Assembly: GCA_039566865.1 (NCBI GenBank)
Contig: CM076949.1
Coordinates: forward strand, 6,663,501 to 6,727,500
From: Aurelia coerulea
Taxonomy: Eukaryota > Cnidaria > Scyphozoa > Semaeostomeae > Ulmaridae
Direction of reading: 5' to 3'
Length of the DNA stretch: 64,000 nucleotides
The translations under genes and the position numbers were made by a program. Each line of letters begins with the position of its first letter. Position 1 is the stretch's first letter. The notes beneath the pieces were generated by a model. It had not been told where the DNA came from, did not search any database, and saw nothing but the letters and a program-made list of their open reading frames with translations. Positions 46,728 to 58,127 of the stretch are shown here, piece by piece.

Positions 46728-48373
46728 TCCTGATGCAATGCCGTCGTCTTCTTTGAGAATTGTTTGCAATGCTGTCAGTTTGGTTTCACTCACCCTACAT
46801 CCCAAGCGCAGGAATTAAAAATATTGGCAGTTGTTTCGATACTTTGCTTCAACTTCAATGGTAATCGACGATCTTCTTATAGATTTGTGAAGAAACATTT
46901 GAGACGATAAATGATTTTACAAACAAAACATGACGACACCGCCACCGTTAAAGATTTCTTTTCCCGCCTTTTCCTGTTATGTTGGGTCCAGACCAGAGAG
47001 AGGCATAAGTGGTCATTCAGGGAAGAAGGACAGAGTTTGGCGGTGTCGCAAATTCGCAAGTCAAGATGAAGTAAAGCGCAAATTTCAAAAATTTCGGAAG
47101 AATTATTCATGGAAATATGTATATTTTTGATAATTTTGCTAAAAAACTAATTTTTGGGGGGAGGGTGAGCAGGATGCCGCTACCTGTTTGAAAAAATACC
47201 AAAGATAAACATTCAAATCGCCGTAATTTGTCAATCTTAGGTGATGGCAAGTGGGTTACATGAACACTTGTGGTCCTATGTATAAGCATCCTTTTCCCGT
47301 TGAAATTTTCAAAAAATTCGATTTATTCGAGCGTGCAATATTTTTTTATTGGGGGGTACCCAAAATGGCCTAAATCTAGCTGCGAAACGCGGATGTAATG
47401 AAATGACGGCACCTGATTGGTCTATCTTAGGAGAAAACGCAATCTGATCAGAGGATGAGTCAGCGTCCCAGGGGAACTTCGGACAAAAGAAAAGATTTGG
47501 AGGCTATGCTCCTGTGTGGCAGAGGTTTCCTTCCTTCTTTTTCTCCCTTCGCAAAATTGCGGACCACAGAACCATGGACTACAGAACCACGGAACCAAAG
47601 AACCATAGACTTCGGAACTAGAAACCGGCGGAGGAGAGTAGGCTGATGTTGTCATTTAGTTTGCAAAAAGTAAAAAAGTATACAAGGTTGACCATGTTTC
47701 CAAAGAGAAATCTAATTGAAAAACTTTGCACAATTAACATGGCTTTCTAAACATCATATTAAGTCATGAGGCAATTTATAACAGTTATTCAGCTCAGCTG
47801 AAATGTTTCCTACAACTGTATACTTTAAAAGATCAAATACAGCCATATCGTATCTCCATATGTTATCCTAGTCATTTGCAAACAAAATGACTTTATCCGC
47901 TGAAACATAAAGTCAGAGGATAGCTTGAAAACGAAATGAGATATCAAAGAAATCTAAACAGGATTTCTTATTGTTCGACAGTTCTGTTCATTTGCGTTGA
48001 TAAAGAAATTCGCTTCAGGTCACCTAAGGGTTCAGAAAAAAGTTGAAAAAATCTCAAAACGATCGTACAGTGTAATTTTTAAGCTTTCTGAGAAAACATG
48101 GAATAATTTTCAAGTAAGCTGTAGTTTGTGAATGTCCACAAAAAGGTATCAAGCAGAAGGCTTCAATCTTCTGGTTTACGATTTAGAAATCTGATGACGT
48201 CACATCATCAAATGAGATGAAATAGGCCGTAATTTTTATAAAAATATTGAAGACGTCTAAAAAGTCCGACGGTACGATTATAACAAGGTAGCTAACGTTT
48301 CTTTTAAGTCACTCGGTTCAAAGAGACAGATCACAGAATTTTACACCGACAGTTTTAAGGATTTGGAACTTAA

Positions 48374-48925
48374 GGGCCAGTCCTTTATAACTCTGGGTAC
48401 CGGGGTGGGTTAGAATTTCTAAACTGGTTAAAAGTTCCCATACCCTTGTCAATTTCCCCTAAAAATCTTCCTATGAAGAAATGTCATACCCCACCACTAG
48501 CCATCTATCAAACTATTTTCAGATTACCACATCAAAGAAGCTCTGTTTATGTGAAAGAGATACAAGATAGGAGGGCAAAGCTACTTCAACCTAATGAAAT
48601 ACAATACTACCATGGATGGCCAATGAGTTGGAATTTTATACAAATTATACTGGAAAATGTGAAGGCTGTCATTAAGAAATCATATTGGAAAATTTGAAGG
48701 CTGTCATTAAGAAACTAGCTAACATTGTGGATGTGCGAAGATATGGTACTCCATAGGCTTTTTTGTCTCATTGAGATAATTTTCTAAAGGAAAATCCTTA
48801 AAAAATGTTGTACCCCTCAAATATTTCCAAAAATGTTTCATACCCCCAATTTCCTTCGAATAGTTTTCATACCCCCCACCAATTCTAACCCGCCCTGGTA
48901 CCCAGAACTGTATATGACTGACCCC
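48374..48925. mobile_element. TTAA-type element with long TIR
   Basis: GGGCCAGTCCTTTATAACTC...GGGTACCGGGGTGGGTTAGA on the left against TCTAACCCGCCCTGGTACCC...GACTGACCCC on the right, about 45 bp. TTAA at 48370-48373, TTAT at 48926-48929. The interior carries an 83-codon ORF (48446-48697) with no recognised similarity and a tandem copy of GAAGGCTGTCATTAAGAAA. Confidence 0.8.
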
Positions 48926-48929
48926 TTAT

Positions 48930-51382
48930 GCTGTATTCTATACGAATTAGAAAGTAGAACAAGAAAGTAAATAAAATCCTCTATTTGGATTGCAATTTTC
49001 TCCTCTTTCACACTTCTGTAAGATCTACATTTTTGAAACTATTTCATAACCTGCATTTCGGCTACCGTTTGAGTGAAAAAAAAATTATCACCTGATGGAA
49101 ATATCATAGTGGACCTGATTTTTAAGGTGGTCAGAAAAATAGAAATCGAATAGCAACAGGTCTACTTGAATTTAGATATTTTGTAAGAAATTTGGTAATT
49201 TGCGTTTATTGCAGATAAAAATTATTGGCTTGTACGAAAGGAAAAGCTGTGGAAAACAATCTACCACTGAAACAATAGGATTCGACTAGTTGGTGACATC
49301 ATTTCTGGCATTCCTAGAAGGGCTAGCTCTCCATGTAAACGCAAGATAAAATCCAGCCCGTTTAGGAGAGCTAGCCCTCTTCATATAAACAGTCCCTTTT
49401 ATTCAACAATTCATGTGACCAGAGCATTATTTTTCGCTTTAGAGTCAACTTCGATAGTTCTTCTTAAACAAACAGGATTTAAGCTTCTGACGGAAACTGA
49501 ACGCAGATGACGATCTTTTTGTATCTTCTGGAATATTGCTCCAAAGAAACGCACAGACCTGATACCATATTGCAAAGTATTTGTTCAATCTAAGACATGA
49601 ACAGTTGTCGTAGATCCTTGTCGTAGATCCGAAAAGTTATGGAAGCAATTAGGTGAGTTGTTATTGAACTAATTCTTGTTCAGTTTTTATTCTGATGATT
49701 TAAGAATCTATGGAAAAGTGTTAACTGTGTCCTGTGAATTAAGTATATGGATGGGGGCTTAAAAGAGAGGGGGTTCTTATAGGAGAGGGGGGGGGGAATC
49801 TTATAGGAGATTCACAAAGTCAAATGACAAGGCTATACATTACAGCTTTTCATTTCTTTTACGCCATATTTTGCGGACATACAATTTTACGAGCCAAAAT
49901 TCGACAAATTCGACATAAATTCGACACAGTTTTATCCCTAACCATATAAAAATTAAAGAAGAGGAAAAATTTTGGTAAAATGTCAACTTGCACCCATTCA
50001 TACTACAGAGACTACAGTAAGTAGTGCAACTCAATCGTAAAATATTCCATACGTTACGATTGAGTTGAGACTAAAGGATATCTTGACCAATTTTTAACAA
50101 AGAAGTTCTTATGTCATCAAGTATAAAGCAACTGAGTCCGAAAGATGTATGGATCGTTTGAAAAATCGTATCACAAGGACTATGAAACCTGATGAAAAAG
50201 GAAAACCCTGTTGTTTGGCTGAGCGTTTAATGGTTAATGTTTTGTCATTCTAAATCACGAATTTTTCTAAAACAGTAAGAAATAGCTCCAAATGTTGATG
50301 GCTTTGAGATCACATTGCGCAAGTTTTACGGACTTTTTGTCACTGTTACGACTGGTCCCAGGCTGACAAGCAGTAAAAATTTACGATTCTTGGAATAGTC
50401 GCTTCGAAAGTGATTAGGGAGAGACATCACATATCTTGATATCACTACACGACTGAAGTCGATTTGGGCATGGTCCAAATGCAGCACAGCATTAAAAGCA
50501 TTGCAGCACAGCTAATGGACGGGGATATAGCGATTTAGTGGCACAAAAGAATGGATCGCGTCACTTATGTGCACGTTCCTGTTGTTTTCATTGATCGAGA
50601 ATATCAAATACAATACGTTATATTTAGCTTGACCCAGCCCCCTTAGCTAAGCTACTCTCAGCTCCGTTGATTTACTAGCATTTTAGATGTGTGAAGACCT
50701 ACTTTTGGGCCTAAATTCTAGGATTTCAATGCAACAAAATAACAGAACGGCAGGAATATGAACCACATTCCCGGGGGAGGTACTTGGTCTACGAAAATAT
50801 GGGGAAGTGCCGCTGGAAAATCTGAAAAGGCACCCTGTCCCGGAGAAAAATTCCCGAAAATGATACCCTGTCCCGTAGTAAAATTTTTAAGACGATACCC
50901 CGTTCTTGAAATTCTTCATACAAAATTGTACGCTGCCCTGGGATTTTCTTGGAATTTGATAGAAATTTGATAGAAATCTATTAAAAAAGTGGAAATGTTG
51001 CCATCGCCAAACGATTTAAATCACACTCCCGGAGTGCAAATGGTTTACAACAACGTTGCGGAGTCAATTATACAAAATATGGACCAAGTCTATTTTGTCA
51101 ACTGTAATAAGTCTACTGGAAAGTATATTACAAAACATTTCTAGCACATGAGGCAATTTTCTAGAGCAGGTTGTCAAAACATGTCAAAGGGGAATATTCT
51201 GCTAGATCGGGTCGTTTTTCGGTCAAGTTTCATGTTTTTGAGTGTACTTTTCAATTTCATCAATTTTTTCTAGTACAGGTTATCATTTTGAGCGACAAAT
51301 TCTGGAGCAGGGAAAAAAAAATTTTTCGTGGGCACACCCCCTACAAATTTAAGTCAAGTTGCCCTTGTTGCAACCAGCGCAC
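48930..51382. other. No gene recognised
   Basis: Contains a small inverted repeat AGGGCTAGCTCTCCATGTAAACG / GAGAGCTAGCCCTCTTCATA (about 49319-49393), a G10 run near 49786, and a short palindrome ACTCAATCGTAA / TTACGATTGAGT at 50028-50064. No coding signal. Confidence 0.4.
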
Positions 51383-51390
51383 CGGTCTCC

Positions 51391-51451
51391 TAGCCTCCAA
51401 GGAGGAACCTCACTTCTCTTCAGGGAATCAGTAGAGTCTGCACGCAGGCTA
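51391..51451. mobile_element. Small hairpin MITE, TAGCCT...AGGCTA, 8-bp TSD
   Basis: TAGCCTCCAAGGAGG...GTCTGCACGCAGGCTA with CGGTCTCC at 51383-51390 and 51452-51459. Third TSD-bearing member of the family. Confidence 0.85.
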
Positions 51452-51459
51452 CGGTCTCC

Positions 51460-52081
51460 CCAATGATGAAACATTTTACAATACCACGTCATTAGCATGA
51501 AAAGCACTTGTAACATTCCGTACTTATTGCATCGTAAACCTTTAGTTTAAACACGAACACCAGGGAATTATTAACCATAGAAATGTTTCAACCAATTTGA
51601 TTGTGTTTGATCAGGCCTTTAAGCTGTTTAAACTCTACCTATTTTGTTTGTTCAGCTTTCCAAGAAAGTATTCGCAGCATAATCTCAAGATTTCACTTGA
51701 ATATTGGCAGCTAAACTCGATTTGTCGACGTTTCTGCAGATAGGTGAGCAAAGTTGTTTATTTTTGTTCCAAGCAAATGTATCCAATGGTAAATAGGCTT
51801 CTCTATAAATAGGACAAAGAAACTCTCAGACACAGCTTTTTAACGATATTTTAACGAAATTTGCAACTTACTGCAGTGCATTGATTGCAGGTTTTTGAAA
51901 AGAGCAGTTCTCCATTTTCACAATTTTCCAAATAAAGTATTTATAACAACAAAGCAGCTGGACACACGCTAAATGGTTTGCTAAAGTTTTTTCTAACAAA
52001 TCAATAACGGATTTTTAAAATGTAAACAACACCGTCGCCATCAGTTTGCCAAGCTGTTCAATGTTTATATTGCAGCGTTTC
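51460..52081. other. No gene recognised
   Basis: AT-rich sequence upstream of the TATA candidate. No delimited repeat. Confidence 0.35.
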
Positions 52082-52089
52082 TATATAAG
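52082..52089 (+). promoter_or_regulatory. Candidate TATA box
   Basis: TATATAAG followed by AGCTGTGGAG, with pyrimidine-flanked start-like sequence about 25-30 bp downstream. It is followed at 52209 by a CTG|GTAATA donor-like site. Confidence 0.3.
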
Positions 52090-52332
52090 AGCTGTGGAGA
52101 ATTGGACATTTCGTTATATTCTTGGTGCAGAACGAAAGCGCAGTGGTCTGTTATTGATCGTCAATTTTAATCCAACTGTATTTAATCGAGCAGTATTTGC
52201 AGATTTATGCTGGTAATATTATACAAACAATTCTTGGAAATGAAAGTCTCTTGATGTTTCAAAAATACAATTTTGTTTCGAATTAAAACTCCTTTCACCA
52301 ACAAACATTAAATTTTTCCTTCTATCTTCAGG

Positions 52333-52401
52333 TATCACCCTGCGAAATTTTTGAGGAAAAAGAAGTGGCCCTTTTTCAAAGTTAAAATAATCGAAAAGAG
52401 G
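52333..52401 (+). other. Candidate exon of an unidentified transcript
   Basis: The acceptor CTTCTATCTTCAG precedes GTATCACCCTGCG, and the donor AAGAG|GTGAGCAA follows 69 bp later. One frame is open (YHPAKFLRKKKWPFFKVKIIEKR) and the other two stop. Spliced to the ATGCTG before the upstream donor it gives only a 20-codon peptide, so this may be a 5' UTR exon or an lncRNA. Confidence 0.25.
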
Positions 52402-52805
52402 TGAGCAATTTCTACCAATAATTCACCTTTTTTGTTTATATTTTCTGTTTGTTTATAGGCATTTCTATTAGAATATGAAATCCTTTTTGACACCCAAAAT
52501 TGCAAAAATATTGAGGGGTGCGGATGATATCACTCTACAGGCGCTGTGCCTGGTTTGAATCTCTCTTATAGTTACCTACAATCACTTACAAAACTGTTAG
52601 CCATACCCTCAGATTCTCGTGTTTTTGCCCCTGCTTCTTCCCCTCCCCCCAAGTCAATGTTGAAAAACCACTCAAAAGTTGCCAAATCACGCCTGCCAGC
52701 ATGCTCAAGTACTTTTTTCCAAACAATATTCACATGGGGGAGGGGGGGAGGCAAAAATGTCATTTTTTCATGGTAGCTCAACAATTTTGTAAGTGATTGT
52801 AGACC
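52402..52805. other. No gene seen
   Basis: Includes ACAATCACTTACAAAACTGT near 52580 mirrored by ACAATTTTGTAAGTGATTGT near 52781, so 52580-52800 is probably another small hairpin MITE with GGGGGAGGGGGGAGG inside. Confidence 0.45.
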
Positions 52806-53280
52806 TCATTTACACTGTACTGGTACAACTTTGGATCTATAACAAATGTGTCACGAATCAGCCTTCTGTTAGACTTGCCCAAAGTCTATTTCGTCAACTA
52901 TAAGTAAGTTTTGTATTTTACTTTTTTTTTTATATATTCAATCAAAATTTTACAATACAAGTTACTATTTAACACTACTTACAAAACTACTTTACAATAC
53001 TACAAAAATGATACCTTGGAGAGCAAAAGTCTATGGCAACTCCGCAGACATTGCATAAAACTAAAGACTAAAAGTGAATTTTATTTTCAGACACACAATC
53101 GACGAAATATACTTGGGACAAGTCTAGCCTCCTGTTTACACTGTTCCTGCTAATCCATAATACTTTTGCTCCTTCTATCAACATAAAATGTTTGCTCAGG
53201 GGCAATGTAAACGCTCTTGAACCGTAACAATTTTGTAACGAATCAAAACTGTACCAGTACTTTGTAAACCTGGTCTTACC
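52806..53280. repeat. TTTACACTG...TACTGGTACA repeat, copy 2
   Basis: Both ends carry the TACCGGTACA-family termini in opposite orientation (TTTACACTGTACTGGTACAA, TGTACCAGTACTTTGTAAAC). The inside holds TTTGCTCCTTCTATC, as in copies at 978 and 57176. Confidence 0.6.
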
Positions 53281-53303
53281 TTCATGGACAGTGCTCTCAT
53301 AAG

Positions 53304-53849
53304 CAGCGTCGTGGCCAGGGTAAATTAAGTGGGGGGGAATCTTAAAGAGGGGGTCTGGGGGCGAAGCTCCCAGGAAAATTTTCGGGGCCACGCCCTTTAC
53401 TTTGGCTTAGAATGCATCTCCCAATATCATGCTTGCCATTAGCTACACGAGAACTTTGATAGTTTTGTGACAGTTATCCTATGAATCAGAACACGAGGAA
53501 AATTTTTGAAGAAAGATCTTTTACTTTGGCTTAGAATGCATCTCCCAATATCATGCTTGCCTTTAGTGACAAGGAGGCCATGATTGTTTTGTGACACAGT
53601 TATGCTATGAATCAGAGCACGAGAAAAATTTTGAAGAAAGATCCTTTACTTTGGCTTAAAATGTATCTCCCAATATCATGCTTGCTAGTGCTAAAATGGA
53701 AGATTTGACATTTCTCGGAAAATTCTTACCCAACCTATACCCAGCTATTTTCTCCTCGGTTTTAGAGGAATCTCGAGGACCATCTTTGGACAAAAGTGGG
53801 GGGAGGGCAATTTGCCCCCCATACACCCCCCCCCGTGGCCACGCCACTG
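53304..53849. mobile_element. hAT-like element with internal 124-bp tandem repeat
   Basis: CAGCGTCGTGGCC / GGCCACGCCACTG termini, TSD CTCATAAG / CTCAGAAG (one mismatch). Three direct copies of TTACTTTGGCTTAGAATGCA (53398, 53521, 53645), spaced about 124 bp. GC-rich ends. Confidence 0.85.
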
Positions 53850-53857
53850 CTCAGAAG

Positions 53858-54270
53858 GTCAGTAACATCATGCCTAGGTTTTTTAGAGTAAATCGCCCCC
53901 ACAAGATCATCTGCTGTCAACCATAGATGTTTTGTTTCACTCCCAATTCTCTCACTACATCCCCTTCTAGCAACCTCTTTCCAAGAACTTCTCTCCTTTT
54001 GAACAATCTTTCTGGCTCTGTGCCCCCCCCCCCCCCTCAACAGATAACTTACAGGCTTTCAAATGCTCGGGAAGGCCCCTTGATCTTTCCTCTCTGCTAA
54101 ACCTGGACTTGCAACAAGTCTTCCTTGTCGTTATTCGTTTGTAAAACCCTATCCCTAAACCCCTTTCTTTGTTCTAGTTCCCAGGAAATTCATACAGTAG
54201 GTGGTACCACCTTTCCTAGAGACAAAAGACTAAAAATGATCCTCCGAGGTACTGAAAATGCACCGAGAAA
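53858..54270. other. No gene seen
   Basis: Contains a C14 run at 54024. Confidence 0.35.
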
Positions 54271-54274
54271 TTGC

Positions 54275-54455
54275 GCCTTCTCTTGAAAGAACCAAACAAA
54301 TATTCTTACTGCTGTTACATGTTCGTACCCTGCGTACCAGACTCTCCAACAGAGTCTGGTACCCAGGGTAACATGTTCGTAACTTCCGAGAAACTGCACA
54401 TTTCCCTGAAAGAACCAAACAAATATTCTTATTGCTATTACACGTTCTTAACTTG
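54275..54455. repeat. Direct duplication around a small hairpin
   Basis: TTGAAAGAACCAAACAAATATTCTT...GCT.TTAC occurs at 54281 and 54402. Between the copies lies CCCTGCGTACCAGACTC / GAGTCTGGTACCCAGGG with ACATGTTCGTA on both sides. A CTGGTACCCAGGG fragment is also near 29536. Confidence 0.6.
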
Positions 54456-54575
54456 GCTTTGAACTTTGCAGTGCGCTTTCTTAACTTTGGACCCAATTCT
54501 GAAAGTGAGAGTCTCTTGTAGATTTAAAAACATTTCATTTCTCAATTCAGCATAAGTCCTTGAGGACCGCTAATA

Positions 54576-55154
54576 CCGGGTGCGCCAAAATAAACTATAT
54601 GCACTTTTGGCAGGCCACAATAAATCTTGCACTGGATCGATTTTGAAGATTCATGACTTAATTTTTAGCAGAAAGCCTTAATTAGATTCTAGGATTTTTG
54701 CAAATTTTTCTGTTTCAGTTTTTAGAGCTAGACACGAGTTTCTTAAAATTTACGTTCTCAAAAACACTGAAAACAATCAAAAAACGTCGATCAAATTTTC
54801 TATTGAATCGACATGAATGGGTAAAGGGAAAAATTATTCGTGGTTATTTGGGATTTAGAAATCGATTAATTGTATCGATTAATTAATCGATTTCTAGATT
54901 CCAAATCACCCCGATTCATGTCGATTCTTTAACAAATTTGATCGACGTTTTTGATCGTATGCAGCGTTTTCGAGAACGAACATTTTAAGAAACTTGCGTC
55001 TTGTTCTAAAAACTGAAAACAGAAAATTTGCAAAAAATCATAGAATCTAATTCAGGCTTTTTGCTAAAGATTAAGTCCTGAATCTTCAAAATCGGTCCAG
55101 TGTACGATTTATTGTGGCCTGTCAAACGTGCATAGTTTATTTTGGCGCACCCAG
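54576..55154. mobile_element. TA-flanked near-perfect 579-bp hairpin, CCGGGTGCGCC family
   Basis: CCGGGTGCGCCAAAATAAAC / GTTTATTTTGGCGCACCCAG with TA at 54574-54575 and 55155-55156. The arms pair all the way to the centre, made of ATCGATTAAT units near 54860-54895. Confidence 0.93.
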
Positions 55155-55156
55155 TA

Positions 55157-56512
55157 TAGCTCGTTGGACCCATACCATTACAAGAAAAATCTAAGTCATA
55201 AACAAATTTGAAAAAGTTTGCAACTCATCACTTAAGATTTGGAAAGTTTCTTAACTTTGATCTGACCTCTCATTGCTTGTAGTAGAGTTTCTTAATTGTT
55301 TGCAAGAGCCCAGGACCAGGAGTAGTATATGTAGGATAGGAGTGCTAAGTTTATTCTTTTGGGTCAATAATTTGTACTGTTATTTTTGTGATTCCTAAAA
55401 TTAAAATACTTAGATATCCAGATATATAATGAGAAATCTAATCAGTTTGGCACTATCCCACAGATTTAAGATATTGACTTGTCAGAAAGATTATTTCTTG
55501 GGTCTATCTTATGTTAGAAATTATTTTTTGGGTTGATGCTTTGTACCCCATTCTGAGCAAGCATAGGGCTCAAATCTTTAAATAGATGGGTGTAAAATTC
55601 TACAACATTTTTCTTTGAATTTAATCACTGAAAAGAAACTTATGGTACTTTTTGTAGATCTGCCGCGGAAAAGTTTTCATATCTTGATTAGTTTCAAAAT
55701 AGCGGCATTTATTTTTTTGTTGAGGCTGTTACGTCATCAAATTTCTAAATCCTAAACCAGAAAAGCTACAGAGTTCTGCTTGCCATCATATTGTAGAGCT
55801 TCATAAACTATGGTTTTCTTGAAGATTGTATCATGTTCGTACCATTCATTTAGGATTTGCGAGGATTTTTAATTTTCTTTCAGTTTTCCATGAATCGTTT
55901 GAAAGATAATTGAAATGCTGCTTTTTTTGAAAATATTCAAGATATCAAAATGTTTCCACGGCAGATTTACAGCAAAGTGCCCTTAGTTCCTTTCAGGCAA
56001 TTCAATTCAAAGAAAAATGTTATAGAATTTTACATCCACCTTTTCAAAGATTTAACAGATTTAAGCCCTATTTCACCTGAGCACCCCCTGGGTGGAAGAG
56101 GCTACCACGGTTTCTTAAAAAAAGGCTTCTTGTGAGAAGAACTGAGTGTATACTTTGCCAAGCTGTTGACTTCCTCACTCATGTTCACTCATGACTCAGG
56201 CTCTTCAGAATGCAGATGATATGCCATTGTACGATTTGCTTCTTGGGTGTGAATTTGTTTGACTCAGCAAGTACACCTGGGTGGCCTTGGAACTAGGATG
56301 AAACAAGGATATGGAAGAATAGAAAATAATTCATAACGCAGCAGAGTATCAACTGGAATACCGTAACCCGAGGTCAAACGTGCTATCTTGCTCGTTCGAA
56401 GATACCTATTGTCTATTGTCAGAAATTCTTGCTGGAAAAAAGCCGCGGAAAGAAAGATGCTTCAGTAAAGAACCACGATGGAAGCATGGAGAAAGAAAAC
56501 GTTTGAATTAAA
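55157..56512. other. No gene; contains one 507-bp inverted repeat
   Basis: 55564-56070 is an imperfect hairpin (TAGGGCTCAAATCTTTAAAT / ATTTAACAGATTTAAGCCCTA; TCTGCCGCGGAAAAG / TTTCCACGGCAGA), without a clear TSD. The remainder shows nothing. Confidence 0.6.
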
Positions 56513-56655
56513 CGAGGGGTGTATCACTCTCCGAAATGGCGTACGAGATTTTTTTAAACAATAGGATTTTTAGGGATTTTTCAAGGATTTTTCTTGAAAA
56601 CAATAGGATTTTTGCCAAAAGTGTACGAGATTTTTACAGAGTGATACGCCCCTCG
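56513..56655. mobile_element. 143-bp MITE with 8-bp TSD
   Basis: CGAGGGGTGTATCACTCT / AGAGTGATACGCCCCTCG flanked by GAATTAAA (56505-56512, 56656-56663). The interior is GTACGAGATTTTT and TAGGATTTTT repeats. Confidence 0.92.
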
Positions 56656-56689
56656 GAATTAAAGCTACGAATGGCAAAAAGTTTTCAGT

Positions 56690-57054
56690 TGTTTCCTTGG
56701 GCGTAGGAGGACACAGTAGATTGCCATCTCTCTTTCCTCGTCTTCTCAGCAAATTTTTGCTTTTTGCTGATAGGTCAGTCCTGTCCATTCTTTGATGTTG
56801 GTAAACCAGTTTGTTTTGGCTCAATCTCTCTCCGTCTTGCCATTTTTATATCCCTCTAATAATTGCTTGCGCATGTTGTTCAGCCTAATCAAATGTCCCA
56901 AATATCTCGTTTTTCTTTCTTTGCGCTTCGTCAACAACTTTCTGGGCTCATTCATTTTTGTTAGTACTTCGATGTTTATTACCTTATCAGTGCAGGGCAT
57001 TCTGAGCATCTTTCTGTTTGTCCACATTTCTAAACTGTCTATTCTTCTGCTCAT
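56690..57054 (-). pseudogene. C-terminal fragment of non-LTR reverse transcriptase
   Basis: Minus strand: RRIDSLEMWTNRKMLRMPCTDKV, LTKRKERKTRYLGHLIRLNN, LLEGYKNGK. After a frame change it reads IKEWTGLTYQQKAKIC, stop, and WQSTVSSYAQGNN. The FEMWxxRxMLRIxWTDxV...RKxRxLGHxIR pattern is the standard C-terminus of many LINE reverse transcriptases. Frameshifts and an internal stop make it dead. Confidence 0.8.
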
Positions 57055-57175
57055 TCTTATACATTAAGTTGTTTTAAAAGTTGCAAATTTTGGACAAAAA
57101 GACTTGCGACTTTCAATTCACGTGAATTGTTCTTCCTGCAGCAATATCTGAAAATAAGGACTTTGAGACCACGTT

Positions 57176-57375
57176 TACACTGGAACGTACAGTTTTGATC
57201 CGCCACAAAGTTGTTACGGTTCAAGAGTATTTACATTGCTCCAGAACAAAATTATTCTACAGATAGAAGGAACAAAAGTGCTACTGATTAGCATGGATAG
57301 TGCACACGGGAGGCTGATCCGTTACACTTTTTTACGGTTCAAAGCTGCACCGGTACAGTATATAAACGGGCTCCT
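57176..57375. repeat. TACCGGTACA repeat, copy 3
   Basis: GTTTACACTGGAACGTACAG...CACCGGTACAGTATATAAACGG. Collinear with 978-1170. Confidence 0.6.
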
Positions 57376-57535
57376 AGCTGCGTTGGTGCCTGGCACCGCA
57401 AACAACCTCTGCTGTTAGAGAGTTTACGACAACAAAGCATTCTTTCTAAACTCTACCTTTTACATTCTATTGAAAAGGCCAAAACGAAACCTCTCTTTCT
57501 TCAGATAAATGCCTGAAAACCATCGTTTTTCCTTT

Positions 57536-57910
57536 ACAACTAATATTCAAAATGTGGCTACGTTTAAATCTCGTGCATTTTCGTAAAAATCTTCAAAATC
57601 CCAAAAATCTCCAAAATCTTCGCACGATCTTAGAAATCCAAAAAAAGATCTGAGAAATCTTCGAAACTCTCAAAAGACCCCAGAAATCTATCACGACAAA
57701 TGATGGAAATTCTGGAGAAATCTTTCGATGATTCTTTGAAAATCTTAAAAATTATTTCAATTCACAAAAATCTTGCAAAATCCTTGCATAAACACTCTAT
57801 CTAAAAATCTCAAAAAGTCTTAAAGATTTTAGAAAATCTTTCAAATCTCAGAAAAGTTCTTAGAAACCTGTGAAAAATTTGAGAGATTTTTAAAAAATCA
57901 CAAAAGCCCG
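57536..57910. repeat. Degenerate AAATCTTCAAAATC simple repeat
   Basis: Dozens of AATCTT and AATCTC words about 8-12 bp apart. Probably an old minisatellite. Confidence 0.7.
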
Positions 57911-58127
57911 TACGCTATCTTTGGAGTGATATTCCCCTTGACTTGTAAGGCCTAGATCTGAAGTACAAAACGACAAATGTTGGATCCCAAGTTGTGCCAT
58001 TTAAAAGGGCGCCTTCACAGTCTCTAATAAAGACCACCACACTTTCCTTGTGCGCATGCTCTGTTGCTAGAGAGCGTGCGCACTAGCCAAGTGCGAAGGT
58101 CGCCAACCAATACTACTGCAGTGGAGG

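Larger units (their letters stand above)
43502..47640. mobile_element. 4.1 kb long-arm element of the CTCTCCTCCGCCGG family, 9-bp TSD
   Basis: TGCTCTCCTCCGCCGG / CCGGCGGAGGAGAGTA termini with GGCTGATGA (43493-43501) and GGCTGATGT (47641-47649). Inverted arms of about 550-600 bp (about 43700-44240 and 46890-47530) carry mirrored ORF fragments. The core contains two later insertions (45500-45889, 45952-46727) and TTAAGAAACT repeats. No transposase was recognised. It shares ACTACGGAACCAAGAACCAT-type subterminal words with 38411-38523. Confidence 0.85.
43369..48025. mobile_element. AGGTGATCTGAAGCG element (copy N2) split by a 4.1 kb insertion
   Basis: Left TTAA at 43365-43368, then AGGTGATCTGAAGCGAAA; right end TTCGCTTCAGGTCACCT followed by AAGG. 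Its own sequence is only 43369-43501 and 47650-48025; the rest is the 43502-47640 element. Collinear with copy N1 (GATGCAAATGAATAGC at left, TTCATTTGCGTTGATAAA at right). Confidence 0.78.

Noticed and set aside
43437..47655. ORFs in the arms of the 4.1 kb element as a THAP-type DNA-binding protein
   Set aside because: Mirrored in both arms and without the C2CH zinc spacing.
48446..48697. 83-codon ORF inside the TTAA element as a transposase
   Set aside because: Too short, no DDE-type motif, and contains a tandem duplication; kept only as an unexplained ORF.
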